DNA of 6,306 nucleotides from an uncultured Sutterella sp. (GCA_900764215.1 CAAFNI010000458.1:1-6306), one strand, 5' to 3'; positions 1 through 5,857 are shown, counted from the first letter of the stretch. Numbers and translations: made by a program. Notes: a model not told the origin generated them from the sequence alone.

Positions 1-759
1 GCCTACGGAGTGGACAGGAGCTATGCGCATGATCTGCGCGCCAATCCGCCGCTGCGCACGCATCTGCTCGACCTCTGCAGGGGTTTGGGGGAACTCGGCG
101 TGTGGACGCGCCTGCATTACGTCTATCCGTATCCGTCCGTCGACGAGATCGTCCCGCTCATGGCCGAAGGGCTGATCCTGCCTTATCTTGACGTGCCGTT
201 CCAGCATGCGCATCCGCGGGTTCTCAAGGCCATGAAGCGTCCGGCGAGCGCCGAGAAGAATCTCGAGCGCATCGCCGCATGGCGGGCCGTCTGCCCTGAC
301 ATCACGATCCGTTCGACCTTCATCGCAGGCTTCCCCGGCGAGACCGAAGAGGAGTTCGAGTACCTGCTCGACTTCCTGCGCGAGGCCAAGCTCGACCGCG
401 TGGGCTGCTTTGCCTATTCGCCCGTCGAGGGGGCGAGGGCCAACGAGCTTCCGGGCGCACTCCCCGATGAGGTGCGGGAGGAGCGGCGCAACCGGTTCAT
501 GGAGGTGCAGGCTGAAATCTCGGCCGAGAAGCTCCGAGCCAAGATCGGCACCGTTGAGGAGGTCATCATCGACGAGTACGACGACGAGGCCGGACTCGCC
601 ATCGGCCGCACGAAGGCGGATTCGCCCGAGATCGACGGCAAGTGCTACGTTGAAACGCTCACGCCCTACAAGCCGGGCGACTTCGTGAAGGTCCGAATCA
701 CGGGCAGCGAGGAGTATGACCTCGTGGGCACGCCGGAAAACGAAGTCGAGGCCCCGTAA
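1..759 (+). CDS. rimO: Ribosomal protein S12 methylthiotransferase RimO (C-terminal part, 5' end outside window)
   Basis: RimO is a cytoplasmic radical-SAM iron-sulfur enzyme that adds a methylthio group to a conserved Asp of ribosomal protein S12. About 252 residues are visible of a family length near 440, and the frame is open from base 1. The visible part starts with AYGVD, which in the family follows the radical-SAM cysteine motif; the CxxxCxxC cluster itself lies upstream of the window. Next come the barrel signatures LHYVYPYP, LPYLDVPFQHAHPRVLKAMKRP and IRSTFIAGFPGETEEEF, then VGCFAYSPVEGARAN. The last 70 or so residues (from about KIGTVEEVII) are the TRAM domain with the RimO-typical DSPEIDGKCYVET stretch. 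That stretch and the PYLDVPFQH context favour RimO over the related tRNA enzyme MiaB. The gene ends in TAA and is followed 21 bases later by a strong terminator, so it is the last gene of its transcript. Confidence 0.95.
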   Translation, partial: AYGVDRSYAHDLRANPPLRTHLLDLCRGLGELGVWTRLHYVYPYPSVDEIVPLMAEGLILPYLDVPFQHAHPRVLKAMKRPASAEKNLERIAAWRAVCPDITIRSTFIAGFPGETEEEFEYLLDFLREAKLDRVGCFAYSPVEGARANELPGALPDEVREERRNRFMEVQAEISAEKLRAKIGTVEEVIIDEYDDEAGLAIGRTKADSPEIDGKCYVETLTPYKPGDFVKVRITGSEEYDLVGTPENEVEAP

Positions 760-780
760 GCCGACAGAACGGCGTGCAGC

Positions 781-830
781 AGGCTCCCCAGGTCCGTGAA
801 TGCGCGGGCTGAGGGAGCTTTTTTCTTTTT
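781..830 (+). terminator. Rho-independent terminator of rimO
   Basis: A long, nearly continuous stem is followed directly by a T-rich tract. The outer arms AGGCTCCC (781-788) and GGGAGCTT (813-820) pair over 8 bp with one G-U. An inner stem pairs 789-796 with 805-811, with G792 bulged and one wobble. The loop is 797-804. The stem runs straight into TTTTTTCTTTTT (819-830). It lies 21 bases after the rimO stop codon. Confidence 0.9.
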
Positions 831-838
831 GAACTTCG

Positions 839-873
839 TGCGCCTGAAAAGACTGCATACATCTTTCGGCGTA
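839..873 (+). repeat. Bulged inverted repeat after the rimO terminator
   Basis: Bases 839-852 pair with 862-873: T839-A873, G840-T872 (wobble), CGCC (841-844) with GGCG (868-871), GAAA (846-849) with TTTC (864-867) and GA (851-852) with TC (862-863). T845 and A850 are bulged and the loop is 853-861. There is no T tract behind it, so it is not a second terminator. Its role is unknown. Confidence 0.4.
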
Positions 874-950
874 AATTGGACGTAGTCGACTCAAGCCCTT
901 GCAAAACTTCAATACAATGAACACTCCTTCGAGTCCGCTGGTTCCGGTCA

Positions 951-963
951 GGCTCATAGAGCC
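951..963 (+). repeat. Short perfect hairpin GGCTC-ATA-GAGCC
   Basis: Five perfect base pairs around a three-base loop, lying 9 bases before the larger inverted repeat at 973-1022. Short enough to arise by chance; listed because of its position beside the larger element. Confidence 0.35.
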
Positions 964-972
964 CGAAGCTGC

Positions 973-1022
973 GGCCGGTTTGGAAAACGACGCCTTTGCC
1001 GAGGACGCTTTCCAAACGGGCC
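973..1022 (+). repeat. 14-bp inverted repeat with 22-base loop
   Basis: GGCCGGTTTGGAAA (973-986) pairs with TTTCCAAACGGGCC (1009-1022) at 13 of 14 positions; the only mismatch is G977/G1018. Inside the loop, CG (988-989) pairs with CG (1006-1007) and CCT (993-995) with AGG (1002-1004), giving a longer bulged stem. No T tract follows on either strand, so it is not an intrinsic terminator. It ends 36 bases before the ATG of the small ORF at 1059. It could be an RNA structure in a leader, a regulator binding site or a small repetitive palindrome. Confidence 0.6.
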
Positions 1023-1058
1023 ACGCCCAAAGTCATTCAAACATTCCGGAGCTTCCTC

Positions 1059-1292
1059 ATGACCGACAACAGCGCACTGCGTCCAGACGCATTCACCCCG
1101 AAGAGAGCCGCCGCAACGGTGGCGGGCTTCGGAGTCGTCAACAGCAGCATGGATCCGCGCACCCGGCTGCCTCTTCCCGCGCCCGCAAGCCAACGCATGG
1201 CGGCGGGCGGGCCCTCTCGCACGCACAGCCTGTGCGGCACCGCGGCTTCCCGAACCAGTCTGAACGGCGTCATGGACGGCGACGCCCTGTGA
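1059..1292 (+). CDS. Possible small hypothetical protein, 77 residues
   Basis: I do not recognise this protein. It begins MTDNSALRPDAFTPKRAAAT and is rich in Ala, Arg, Ser, Pro, Thr and Gly, with no clear membrane segment and no signal peptide. In favour of its being real: a GGAG Shine-Dalgarno at 1048-1051 lies 7 bases before the ATG, and 61 of 77 codons end in G or C. Against it: the region is GC-rich anyway, so open frames arise by chance; the C-terminal half is low complexity; and another open frame (899-1327) overlaps it. The frame is open further upstream, but 1059 is chosen for its ribosome binding site. It stands alone between the rimO terminator and a transporter, and its stop codon lies in a hairpin loop. 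It could also be the remnant of a decayed gene. Confidence 0.35.
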   Translation: MTDNSALRPDAFTPKRAAATVAGFGVVNSSMDPRTRLPLPAPASQRMAAGGPSRTHSLCGTAASRTSLNGVMDGDAL

Positions 1293-1306
1293 CGAGCGTC
1301 ATCGTC
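1275..1306 (+). repeat. Hairpin spanning the stop codon of the small ORF
   Basis: GACGGCGACGC (1275-1285) pairs with GCGTCATCGTC (1296-1306) at 10 of 11 positions, counting one G-T, around a 10-base loop that contains the TGA at 1290-1292. Only a weak GTTTCT follows, so a terminator role is doubtful. Confidence 0.35.
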
Positions 1307-1410
1307 GGCCGTTTCTGCGCCGATTGAACGACGTTCACGGGCTTGGGAGCGGCATGCGCTTTCCTGCGACCGTGCCCTTGCGTCTCTTCTCCTTCGTCTT
1401 GTCCGGGTCC

Positions 1411-1448
1411 TGCCGCGAGCGGCATTCATCGACGCGGTTGCGCCGCGT
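1411..1448 (+). repeat. Two tandem small hairpins upstream of the transporter
   Basis: TGCCG-CGAG-CGGCA (1411-1424) is a 5-bp stem with a four-base loop. ACGCGG-TTGCG-CCGCGT (1432-1448) is a 6-bp stem with a five-base loop. A third, weaker fold (GCCCG 1465-1469 with CGGGC 1480-1484) follows. In DNA this rich in G and C such stems are common, so significance is uncertain. Confidence 0.3.
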
Positions 1449-1486
1449 TTCGCCCGCTCGCGCTGCCCGAGTCCTCGGACGGGCGC

Positions 1487-1524
1487 CTGAACGTCATCGC
1501 ATTGTTCAATTATCAATATTCAAT
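1487..1524 (+). promoter_or_regulatory. AT-rich region before the transporter: TCAAT boxes and a weak promoter
   Basis: TCAAT occurs at 1506-1510, 1513-1517 and 1520-1524, exactly 7 bp apart, in an AT-rich island within GC-rich DNA. CATTG (1500-1504) and CAATG (1521-1525) form an inverted repeat around it. A weak sigma-70-like reading is CTGAAC (1487-1492), an 18-base spacer, then TATCAA (1511-1516). This would start transcription only a few bases before the ATG at 1530 and give an almost leaderless message, which agrees with the lack of a Shine-Dalgarno. A right half of an FNR-like box (ATCAA) is present, but no full site. Confidence 0.3.
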
Positions 1525-1529
1525 GAATC

Positions 1530-2714
1530 ATGATGGAAAATAAATTTGTCCGTGCGGCCATTCCCGCTCTCTTCATTCACATGTGCATCGGCAGCGTGTA
1601 CTGCTGGTCTCTGCTAAAGGGACAGATTGCCGCGGACATGGGCGTCGGGGTGGCGGAAATCGAGATGGCGTTTTCTCTAGCCATCTTCTTTCTGGGCATG
1701 TCGGCGGCCTTCGGCGGCCGCCTGGTTGAAAAAAACGTCAACTGGACTTCGTTTCTTTCAATGGTGTGCTTCGTCTCCGGGCTGTGCCTGGCCAGCTACG
1801 CGGTGACCATCAAGTCGGTGCCTCTCTTCTTTGCCTCCTACGGCGCTCTGATGGGCGTGGGACTGGGGATCGGGTATTTGTCCCCCGTCAAGACGCTGAT
1901 GCTTTGGTTCAAGGATACGCCGGGACTTGCCACCGGCATCGCCATTTCCGGGTTCGGACTCTCCAAGGTGCTCTTTTCTCCGATCATCGAATCGCTGCTG
2001 AGCGTTCATGATTCGAGCACGACGCTTCTCGTGATGGCCGCGATCAGCGTCTGTCCGATGACGCTTGCGGCTGTTTTGATCCGCAAGCCGAAGCACTGGG
2101 TCGAGGCCGCGCGCAAGATCCGCTTCAAGGAAGCCCTCTCCATCGTCTTCAATCCCAACTACATCAAGATCTGGGTGATGTTCTACATCAACATCACCTG
2201 CGGTCTGGCATTGATTGCATTTGAAAAGCCGATCGGCCTGCATGTCGGCTTCACCTCCATTGCGCTCTTGTCGTCGCTCACGGCCGTATTCAATACGGCG
2301 GGACGATTCGGCTATGCCACGGGTTCGGACTTCCTAAACCGCAAGAAGCTCATCTACGTCATCATCTTCCTCACGAGTCTTCTGCTTTGTTTTGCGTCCT
2401 CCCTGTCGATGATGTCCTTCATCATCATCGCCGCCCTCATGGTGATCAATGCGGGCTATGGCGGAGGCTTCAGCACGCTTCCCATCATCCTGAAGGAAAC
2501 CTTCGGAATGAATCAGATCTCGATGATTCACGGCTTCGCCCTCTCGGCCTGAGCGTGGGCGGGCTTGAGCGGCAATCAGTTGAGCTCCTATCTCATCAAT
2601 GTCAAGGGCTATGGCTATGAAACGCTCTTCATGGTGCTGGGCGTACTCTACGCAGCGGCGTTCGTCATCTCCCTGATGGTCACGCAGAGCCGTCAGCCGG
2701 ACGCCAAGGCCTGA
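1530..2714 (+). pseudogene. OFA-family MFS transporter interrupted by one in-frame TGA
   Basis: This is a major facilitator of the oxalate:formate antiporter (OFA) family, which also holds YhjX-like carriers: a 12-helix inner-membrane transporter of small organic acids. The substrate cannot be read from sequence. Family signatures are FIHMCIGSVYCWSLL (residues 15-29), GLGIGYLSPVKTLMLWF (111-127) followed by PGLATGIAISGFG (131-143), and GYGGGFSTLP (309-318). After residue 340 a TGA (2550-2552) interrupts the frame, which then stays open for 53 codons (AWAGLSGNQLSSYLINVKGY and on to the last helix) until TGA at 2712-2714. The full frame of 394 codons has normal family length; stopping at 340 would remove about the last two helices. 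The start is ATG 1530 or 1533; an upstream in-frame TGA at 1524 excludes earlier starts, and there is no Shine-Dalgarno. The coding sense is intact on both sides, so this is a recent nonsense mutation, a base-call error, or recoding. The family call is firm; the functional status is not. Confidence 0.85.
2550..2552 (+). other. In-frame TGA at a conserved Trp position
   Basis: The codon lies in ALSA-TGA-AWAGLSGN, where OFA relatives typically read TAW followed by a small residue and AGL. One G-to-A change at 2552 would turn TGG into TGA. The gene uses TGG for Trp elsewhere (for example in residues 24-28 YCWSL and in LWF), and the transporter, fimV and truA all end in TGA, so TGA is a normal stop in this genome. 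Confidence 0.8.
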
Positions 2715-2767
2715 CGGACTGAGTCCTGCCCGGGCGAGCTTCCTGCGGATTTCTGCGAATTTCCGTT

Positions 2768-2790
2768 CATGCGACGGCATGCGGTATCAT
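2768..2790 (+). promoter_or_regulatory. Possible fimV promoter with palindrome in the spacer
   Basis: TATCAT (2785-2790) matches the -10 consensus at 5 of 6 bases and would give a leader of about 60 bases before fimV. The -35 region (around 2761-2767, TTCCGTT) is poor. Directly upstream of the -10, CATGC-GACG-GCATG (2768-2781) is a perfect 5-bp inverted repeat that would sit in the -35/-10 spacer, a possible operator position. Confidence 0.35.
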
Positions 2791-2855
2791 CAACACGTTA
2801 TTCATGACTCCGCGATCCGCCCGCAGGGCTTCGCGGGACTGTTCGGAATTGACTG

Positions 2856-4919
2856 ATGTTCGGAAAAAGCATGCTGGCGGGCGCAACGGCGCTTGCAATT
2901 CTCGGCTTCGCCGCTTCGGCCCAGGCCGTCTCGCTCGGCGACCTGATTGTCGAAAGCAAACCCGGAGAGCCCCTTGAGGCCTTGCTGGAAATCAACGACC
3001 TTGATCTGACGATTTCACCGCTTCTCGTGCGCGTGGCGCCTCCCGCCACGTATCTGAGAGAAGGCGTGAACTGGCCTTCGCAGGTCCAGGACCTCAAGCT
3101 CGCTCGCGACGGCAGCAACGGCACCGTCCGTCTTCGTCTTTACGGGGAACAGGTTCTCAACGCCGGCAGCTTCCCGCTTCTCATGGAAATGAACGCCGGC
3201 GGCACCGTCACGGTCCGCGCCTATGAGGTGCGCACGAAGGACGGCGCATTCGTCGTGACGCCGTCCGCAGAGCGCACCACCGTCAGGGGCGAGCCCCGCC
3301 GCATTTCGCCCGAGCCGCTCGTCGTGAAGGACGAGCCCGCCGCGGCCAAGCCTGCGCAGACGGCTCCAAAGGCTGCGCCCGCATCTGAGAGGACGCTCGT
3401 CAAGGCGTCCGAGAAGGAAACGAAGGTTCGCCGCAGGGGGCGCTACGCCCCCAATGTCGTCAGGGAGTATGTGGCGCTCAACGGCTTTGACGCCTCTCAG
3501 CCCTTTCATGTGCAGGAGGACATGACGCTTTGGTCAGTCGCCTCGCTCTACTGGCCGAGCTACCGCGGCGCCACGCTCGAGCAGCTCGTCATTGCGTTCA
3601 GAAACCGCAATCAGGCCGCCTTTGAGGCTGGAGATCCGGGCAGGCTTGAGGCGCGTTCCGTGCTCAATCCCCCTTCGCTCGATGAGGTTCTGGCCGTTGA
3701 TCCCGTGGCCGCCTTCCGAGAGGTTCACGGCGCCGAAACGGCCATTCCGGGGCCCACTCAGAATTTGATCGATGCTCAGCGCCTCTCCGGCGAAGCCGCC
3801 GCCAAGGTGGCCGACGCTCAGGATCGGGAGCGCACGGCGGGCCAGGGTTCGGAGGCCGTTGCCGAGGCCGGTCAGCAGGTTCTTGAGGAGGAGAAGGCCG
3901 AGGCGGTTGAGCAGTCGGCGCAGGCCGACGAGGCCGGTGCCGCACGGGCGACGGCTCAAGGTCAGGCTCCGGCACAGGATGAGGCGTCTCAGCCCGAAAG
4001 CGCCGCACCTGCCGAAGCGGCCGGCGCGGCGGTTGAGGCCGGTGCTTCCAAGGCGGATGCGGTCGAGCCGGAGGCGGTCAAGGCGGATCCGAGCGGGACG
4101 GCGCCCGACGCAGCCGCTGAAGGCGCGCCTGCCGGGGGCGTCCTTTCCAGCAAGGGCCTTCTCTGGGGGCTCGGTGCGCTGATCCTTGCGCTTTTGGCCT
4201 TCTTCGGCCTGCGCTCAAGAAGGCGCGCTGAAGAGCCCGCCGGGGAGAAAAAGCCCGCGACCGTACATATTCAAAAGCGTGTGCCGCCCACTTCCGAGGC
4301 TCAGCTCAAGGCGCTTCACACGACGGTTGACGAGGCCGTGAAGAACGGCACGACCGCCGGCGCCATGGGGGCGGGCGCGATGGCCTACGCCATGGCGCAG
4401 AAGGATGAGGCGGACAAGGCAGCAAAGGGGGCGGGAAGTGGCAAGGACTGTGTGCCCGAATCGTCCGCCAAGACGGCAAAGCCCTGCGCTTGCGTTGCCG
4501 ATCAGCCGTGGCTCGAACCCGATGACGACGAGCTGCCTCCTCTCGACGAAGACGAGAAGGGGCCCGTGCTAGGCGCTTCCAAGCCGGCGGCTTCGGTTCT
4601 CGAAGGCGTCACGCTTGATCTTGACGACGCATCGCCTGCGGACGCGATCGAACCCGCAAACGAACCAAAGCCCGAACCCGAAGAGGACGAAGCGGCTGCC
4701 GAGGCGCCGCAGGCGGACGTGCCCGAAACCGACAAGGAGCGCGCGCTGGCCAAGGCGCTTGACGCCAAGCTCAAGCTCGCCTCGAGCTTTGTGAGCTTGG
4801 GCGCTCTCAAGGAGGCGCTTGAGCTTCTTGAAGAAGTGAAGCGGCGCGGCAGCGGGGATCTTCGTCTTCGGGCTGAAGCCCTTGAGGAACGCATCAAGAC
4901 GCTGGCGGAAGAAAAGTGA
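2856..4919 (+). CDS. fimV: FimV-family LysM inner-membrane protein
   Basis: FimV-family proteins bind peptidoglycan and organise the cell pole and type IV pilus or secretion machinery. Domain order here: signal peptide (1-24, cleavage after AQA); the FimV N-terminal periplasmic domain (SLGDLIVESKPGEPLEALLEI, about 26-140); a Pro/Ala/Lys linker; a LysM-like motif (about 217-265, FHVQEDMTLWSVASLYW then LVIAFRNRNQAAF); a long Ala/Glu-rich stretch (about 300-430); one membrane helix (434-452) followed by Arg-rich LRSRRR; an acidic cytoplasmic part; and the conserved FimV C-terminal helical domain (about 626-687, LASSFVSLGALKEALELLEE). The LysM has ED where the usual motif has GD. At 687 residues it is clearly shorter than well-studied FimV (P. 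aeruginosa about 900), mainly in the cytoplasmic part. Cys532, Cys544 and Cys546 in the cytoplasmic linker are unusual. The start ATG has GGA at 2845-2847, 8 bases upstream. The stop overlaps the truA start. A pilus role here is inferred only from family. Confidence 0.9.
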   Translation: MFGKSMLAGATALAILGFAASAQAVSLGDLIVESKPGEPLEALLEINDLDLTISPLLVRVAPPATYLREGVNWPSQVQDLKLARDGSNGTVRLRLYGEQVLNAGSFPLLMEMNAGGTVTVRAYEVRTKDGAFVVTPSAERTTVRGEPRRISPEPLVVKDEPAAAKPAQTAPKAAPASERTLVKASEKETKVRRRGRYAPNVVREYVALNGFDASQPFHVQEDMTLWSVASLYWPSYRGATLEQLVIAFRNRNQAAFEAGDPGRLEARSVLNPPSLDEVLAVDPVAAFREVHGAETAIPGPTQNLIDAQRLSGEAAAKVADAQDRERTAGQGSEAVAEAGQQVLEEEKAEAVEQSAQADEAGAARATAQGQAPAQDEASQPESAAPAEAAGAAVEAGASKADAVEPEAVKADPSGTAPDAAAEGAPAGGVLSSKGLLWGLGALILALLAFFGLRSRRRAEEPAGEKKPATVHIQKRVPPTSEAQLKALHTTVDEAVKNGTTAGAMGAGAMAYAMAQKDEADKAAKGAGSGKDCVPESSAKTAKPCACVADQPWLEPDDDELPPLDEDEKGPVLGASKPAASVLEGVTLDLDDASPADAIEPANEPKPEPEEDEAAAEAPQADVPETDKERALAKALDAKLKLASSFVSLGALKEALELLEEVKRRGSGDLRLRAEALEERIKTLAEEK
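4907..4919 (+). promoter_or_regulatory. Ribosome binding site and GTGA overlap that set the truA start
   Basis: GGAAG (4907-4911) lies inside the end of fimV, 4 bases before GTG (4916-4918). The fimV stop TGA (4917-4919) overlaps this GTG by two bases, a typical translational-coupling arrangement. No ATG lies nearby that would preserve the conserved N terminus KIALGIEYRG. Confidence 0.7.
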
Positions 4920-5722
4920 AGATAGCGCTAGGCATTGAATATCGCGGGACGGGCTTCAACGGCTGGCAGATCCAGCCCGACTGTCCGTCCGTGCAGCAGG
5001 CTCTTGAAGAGGCGCTGGAGGCTTTTTTGCGCGTCAAGACGCCGACGATGTGCGCCGGGCGCACCGATACGGGCGTGCACGCCATGCAGCAGGTGGTCAG
5101 CATCGATACAGAGGCGGACAGGCCGGAGCGCAATTGGGTGCGCGGCCTCAACACATACCTGCCGCCGGGCGTCGCGGTGCGGTGGGCGAGACGTGTTTCG
5201 GACGATTTTCACGCGCGCTTTTCCGCACGCTCGCGCACGTATGAGTACTGGATCTACAACGACCCGGTGCGTTCGCCCGTGCTCGACGACCTGACGGGCT
5301 GGGTCTTCCGGCCGCTTGACGTCGCACGCATGCGCGCGGGGGCGGCTTGTCTTGTGGGCGAGCATGACTTCACGAGCTTTCGCGCGTCGGAATGCCAGGC
5401 TTCGGGGCCCGTGCGCACGATACGCAGGCTTGAGCTTGAACGCATGGGGCGCCTCATAGGCATTCGCATTGAAGCCAACGCCTTCCTGCAGCACATGGTG
5501 CGCAACATCGTGGGCACGCTCATCTACGTGGGCACGGGGCGCGAAAGGCCGGACTGGGTTGAGGAGGTTCTCAAGGCAAAAAGCCGTGCGGCGGCCGCGC
5601 CGACCTTCAGTCCGAACGGCCTGTACCTGACGGGCGTGGGCTATGAGGATTCTTCGATTCCCGCCGCCGGGCCGAGTCCCTTCGGTTGGAACGATCCCGA
5701 ACATCCGTCCGCTAATCCGTGA
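4916..5722 (+). CDS. truA: tRNA pseudouridine(38-40) synthase TruA
   Basis: TruA isomerises uridines 38, 39 and 40 in the anticodon stem-loop of many tRNAs to pseudouridine, in the cytoplasm and without a cofactor. The 268 residues match the usual length (about 270). Visible motifs: N-terminal KIALGIEYRGTGFNGWQIQ; the catalytic block AGRTDTGVHAMQQV with the nucleophile Asp51; YEYWIYN (about residues 108-114); the LVGEHDFTSFRASECQA stretch; NAFLQHMVRNIVGTLIYVGTGR; and near the C terminus APTFSPNGLYLTGVGY. All key regions are present, so the enzyme should be active. It starts with GTG overlapping the fimV stop, so the two genes are very likely cotranscribed and translationally coupled. In related Burkholderiales trpF follows truA; here it does not. 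Confidence 0.97.
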   Translation: MKIALGIEYRGTGFNGWQIQPDCPSVQQALEEALEAFLRVKTPTMCAGRTDTGVHAMQQVVSIDTEADRPERNWVRGLNTYLPPGVAVRWARRVSDDFHARFSARSRTYEYWIYNDPVRSPVLDDLTGWVFRPLDVARMRAGAACLVGEHDFTSFRASECQASGPVRTIRRLELERMGRLIGIRIEANAFLQHMVRNIVGTLIYVGTGRERPDWVEEVLKAKSRAAAAPTFSPNGLYLTGVGYEDSSIPAAGPSPFGWNDPEHPSANP

Positions 5723-5740
5723 GGCCGATGCCGGACGCGC

Positions 5741-5768
5741 CTTGAGTCGCGCGTGCGGGCGATATAAT
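5741..5768 (+). promoter_or_regulatory. Sigma-70 type promoter for accD
   Basis: A perfect TATAAT (5763-5768) is preceded by TTGAGT (5742-5747, 15-base spacer) or CTTGAG (5741-5746, 16-base spacer). It lies in the gap between truA and accD, which is mostly GC-rich. Transcription would begin near 5775 and leave a leader of about 80 bases before accD. The short spacer is slightly off the ideal of 17. Confidence 0.65.
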
Positions 5769-5798
5769 TGGCGCAGTTTTGACACGGTCCGTTCTGAG

Positions 5799-5823
5799 GG
5801 TGCACGACAGGGAGCTGGTGCAC
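5799..5823 (+). repeat. Repeated GGTGCAC in the accD leader
   Basis: GGTGCACG occurs at 5799-5806 and again at 5817-5824. Because GTGCAC is its own reverse complement, the two copies (5800-5805, 5818-5823) can also pair as a 6-bp hairpin with a 12-base loop. The element lies between the predicted promoter and the accD start codon, in the untranslated leader. Confidence 0.45.
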
Positions 5824-5857
5824 GCCGGGGAGCGGACGAACCGGAAATGAAGAGCTT

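Larger units (their letters stand above)
831..1529. other. About 700-base intergenic region, structured, with no recognised gene
   Basis: Between the rimO terminator and the transporter start I recognise no known protein in any frame. The open frames here are GC-rich and low in complexity; only the one at 1059-1292 has a good ribosome binding site. What can be seen is a chain of inverted repeats (839-873, 951-963, 973-1022, 1275-1306, 1411-1424, 1432-1448) and an AT-rich end (1501-1530). I found no tRNA-like cloverleaf, no insertion-sequence ends with target duplication, and no repeat array. A TACAAT at 913-918 resembles a -10 box but has no acceptable -35 at the right distance. Confidence 0.6.

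Noticed and set aside
829..862. Promoter TTGAAC ... ATACAT after the rimO terminator
   Set aside because: The 22-base spacing is too long and the -10 is poor.
899..1327. Plus-strand open frame of 142 codons overlapping the small ORF
   Set aside because: No ribosome binding site seen before its start; His/Arg/Gln-rich composition; it conflicts with the frame at 1059, which has a better start signal.
1037..1516. Minus-strand open frame of 159 codons in the region between rimO and the transporter
   Set aside because: Very Arg-rich, low-complexity product with no recognisable motif; typical of non-coding GC-rich DNA.
1502..1516. Complete FNR box before the transporter
   Set aside because: Only the right half (ATCAA) matches; the left half and the spacing do not fit TTGAT-N4-ATCAA.
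1343..1543. Open frame running into the transporter start
   Set aside because: No ribosome binding site; Pro/Ser/Cys-rich product without motif; overlaps the transporter in another frame.
2550..2552. Selenocysteine at the in-frame TGA
   Set aside because: The position corresponds to a Trp in a membrane transporter, no selenoprotein family is involved, and I saw no clear SECIS-like hairpin right after it.
1530..2714. UGA read as Trp throughout (alternative genetic code)
   Set aside because: TGG is used for Trp in the same gene, and the transporter, fimV and truA all end in TGA at the expected lengths.
2716..2734. GGACTGAGTCC and GCCCGGGC as a terminator of the transporter
   Set aside because: Short palindromes with no following T tract.
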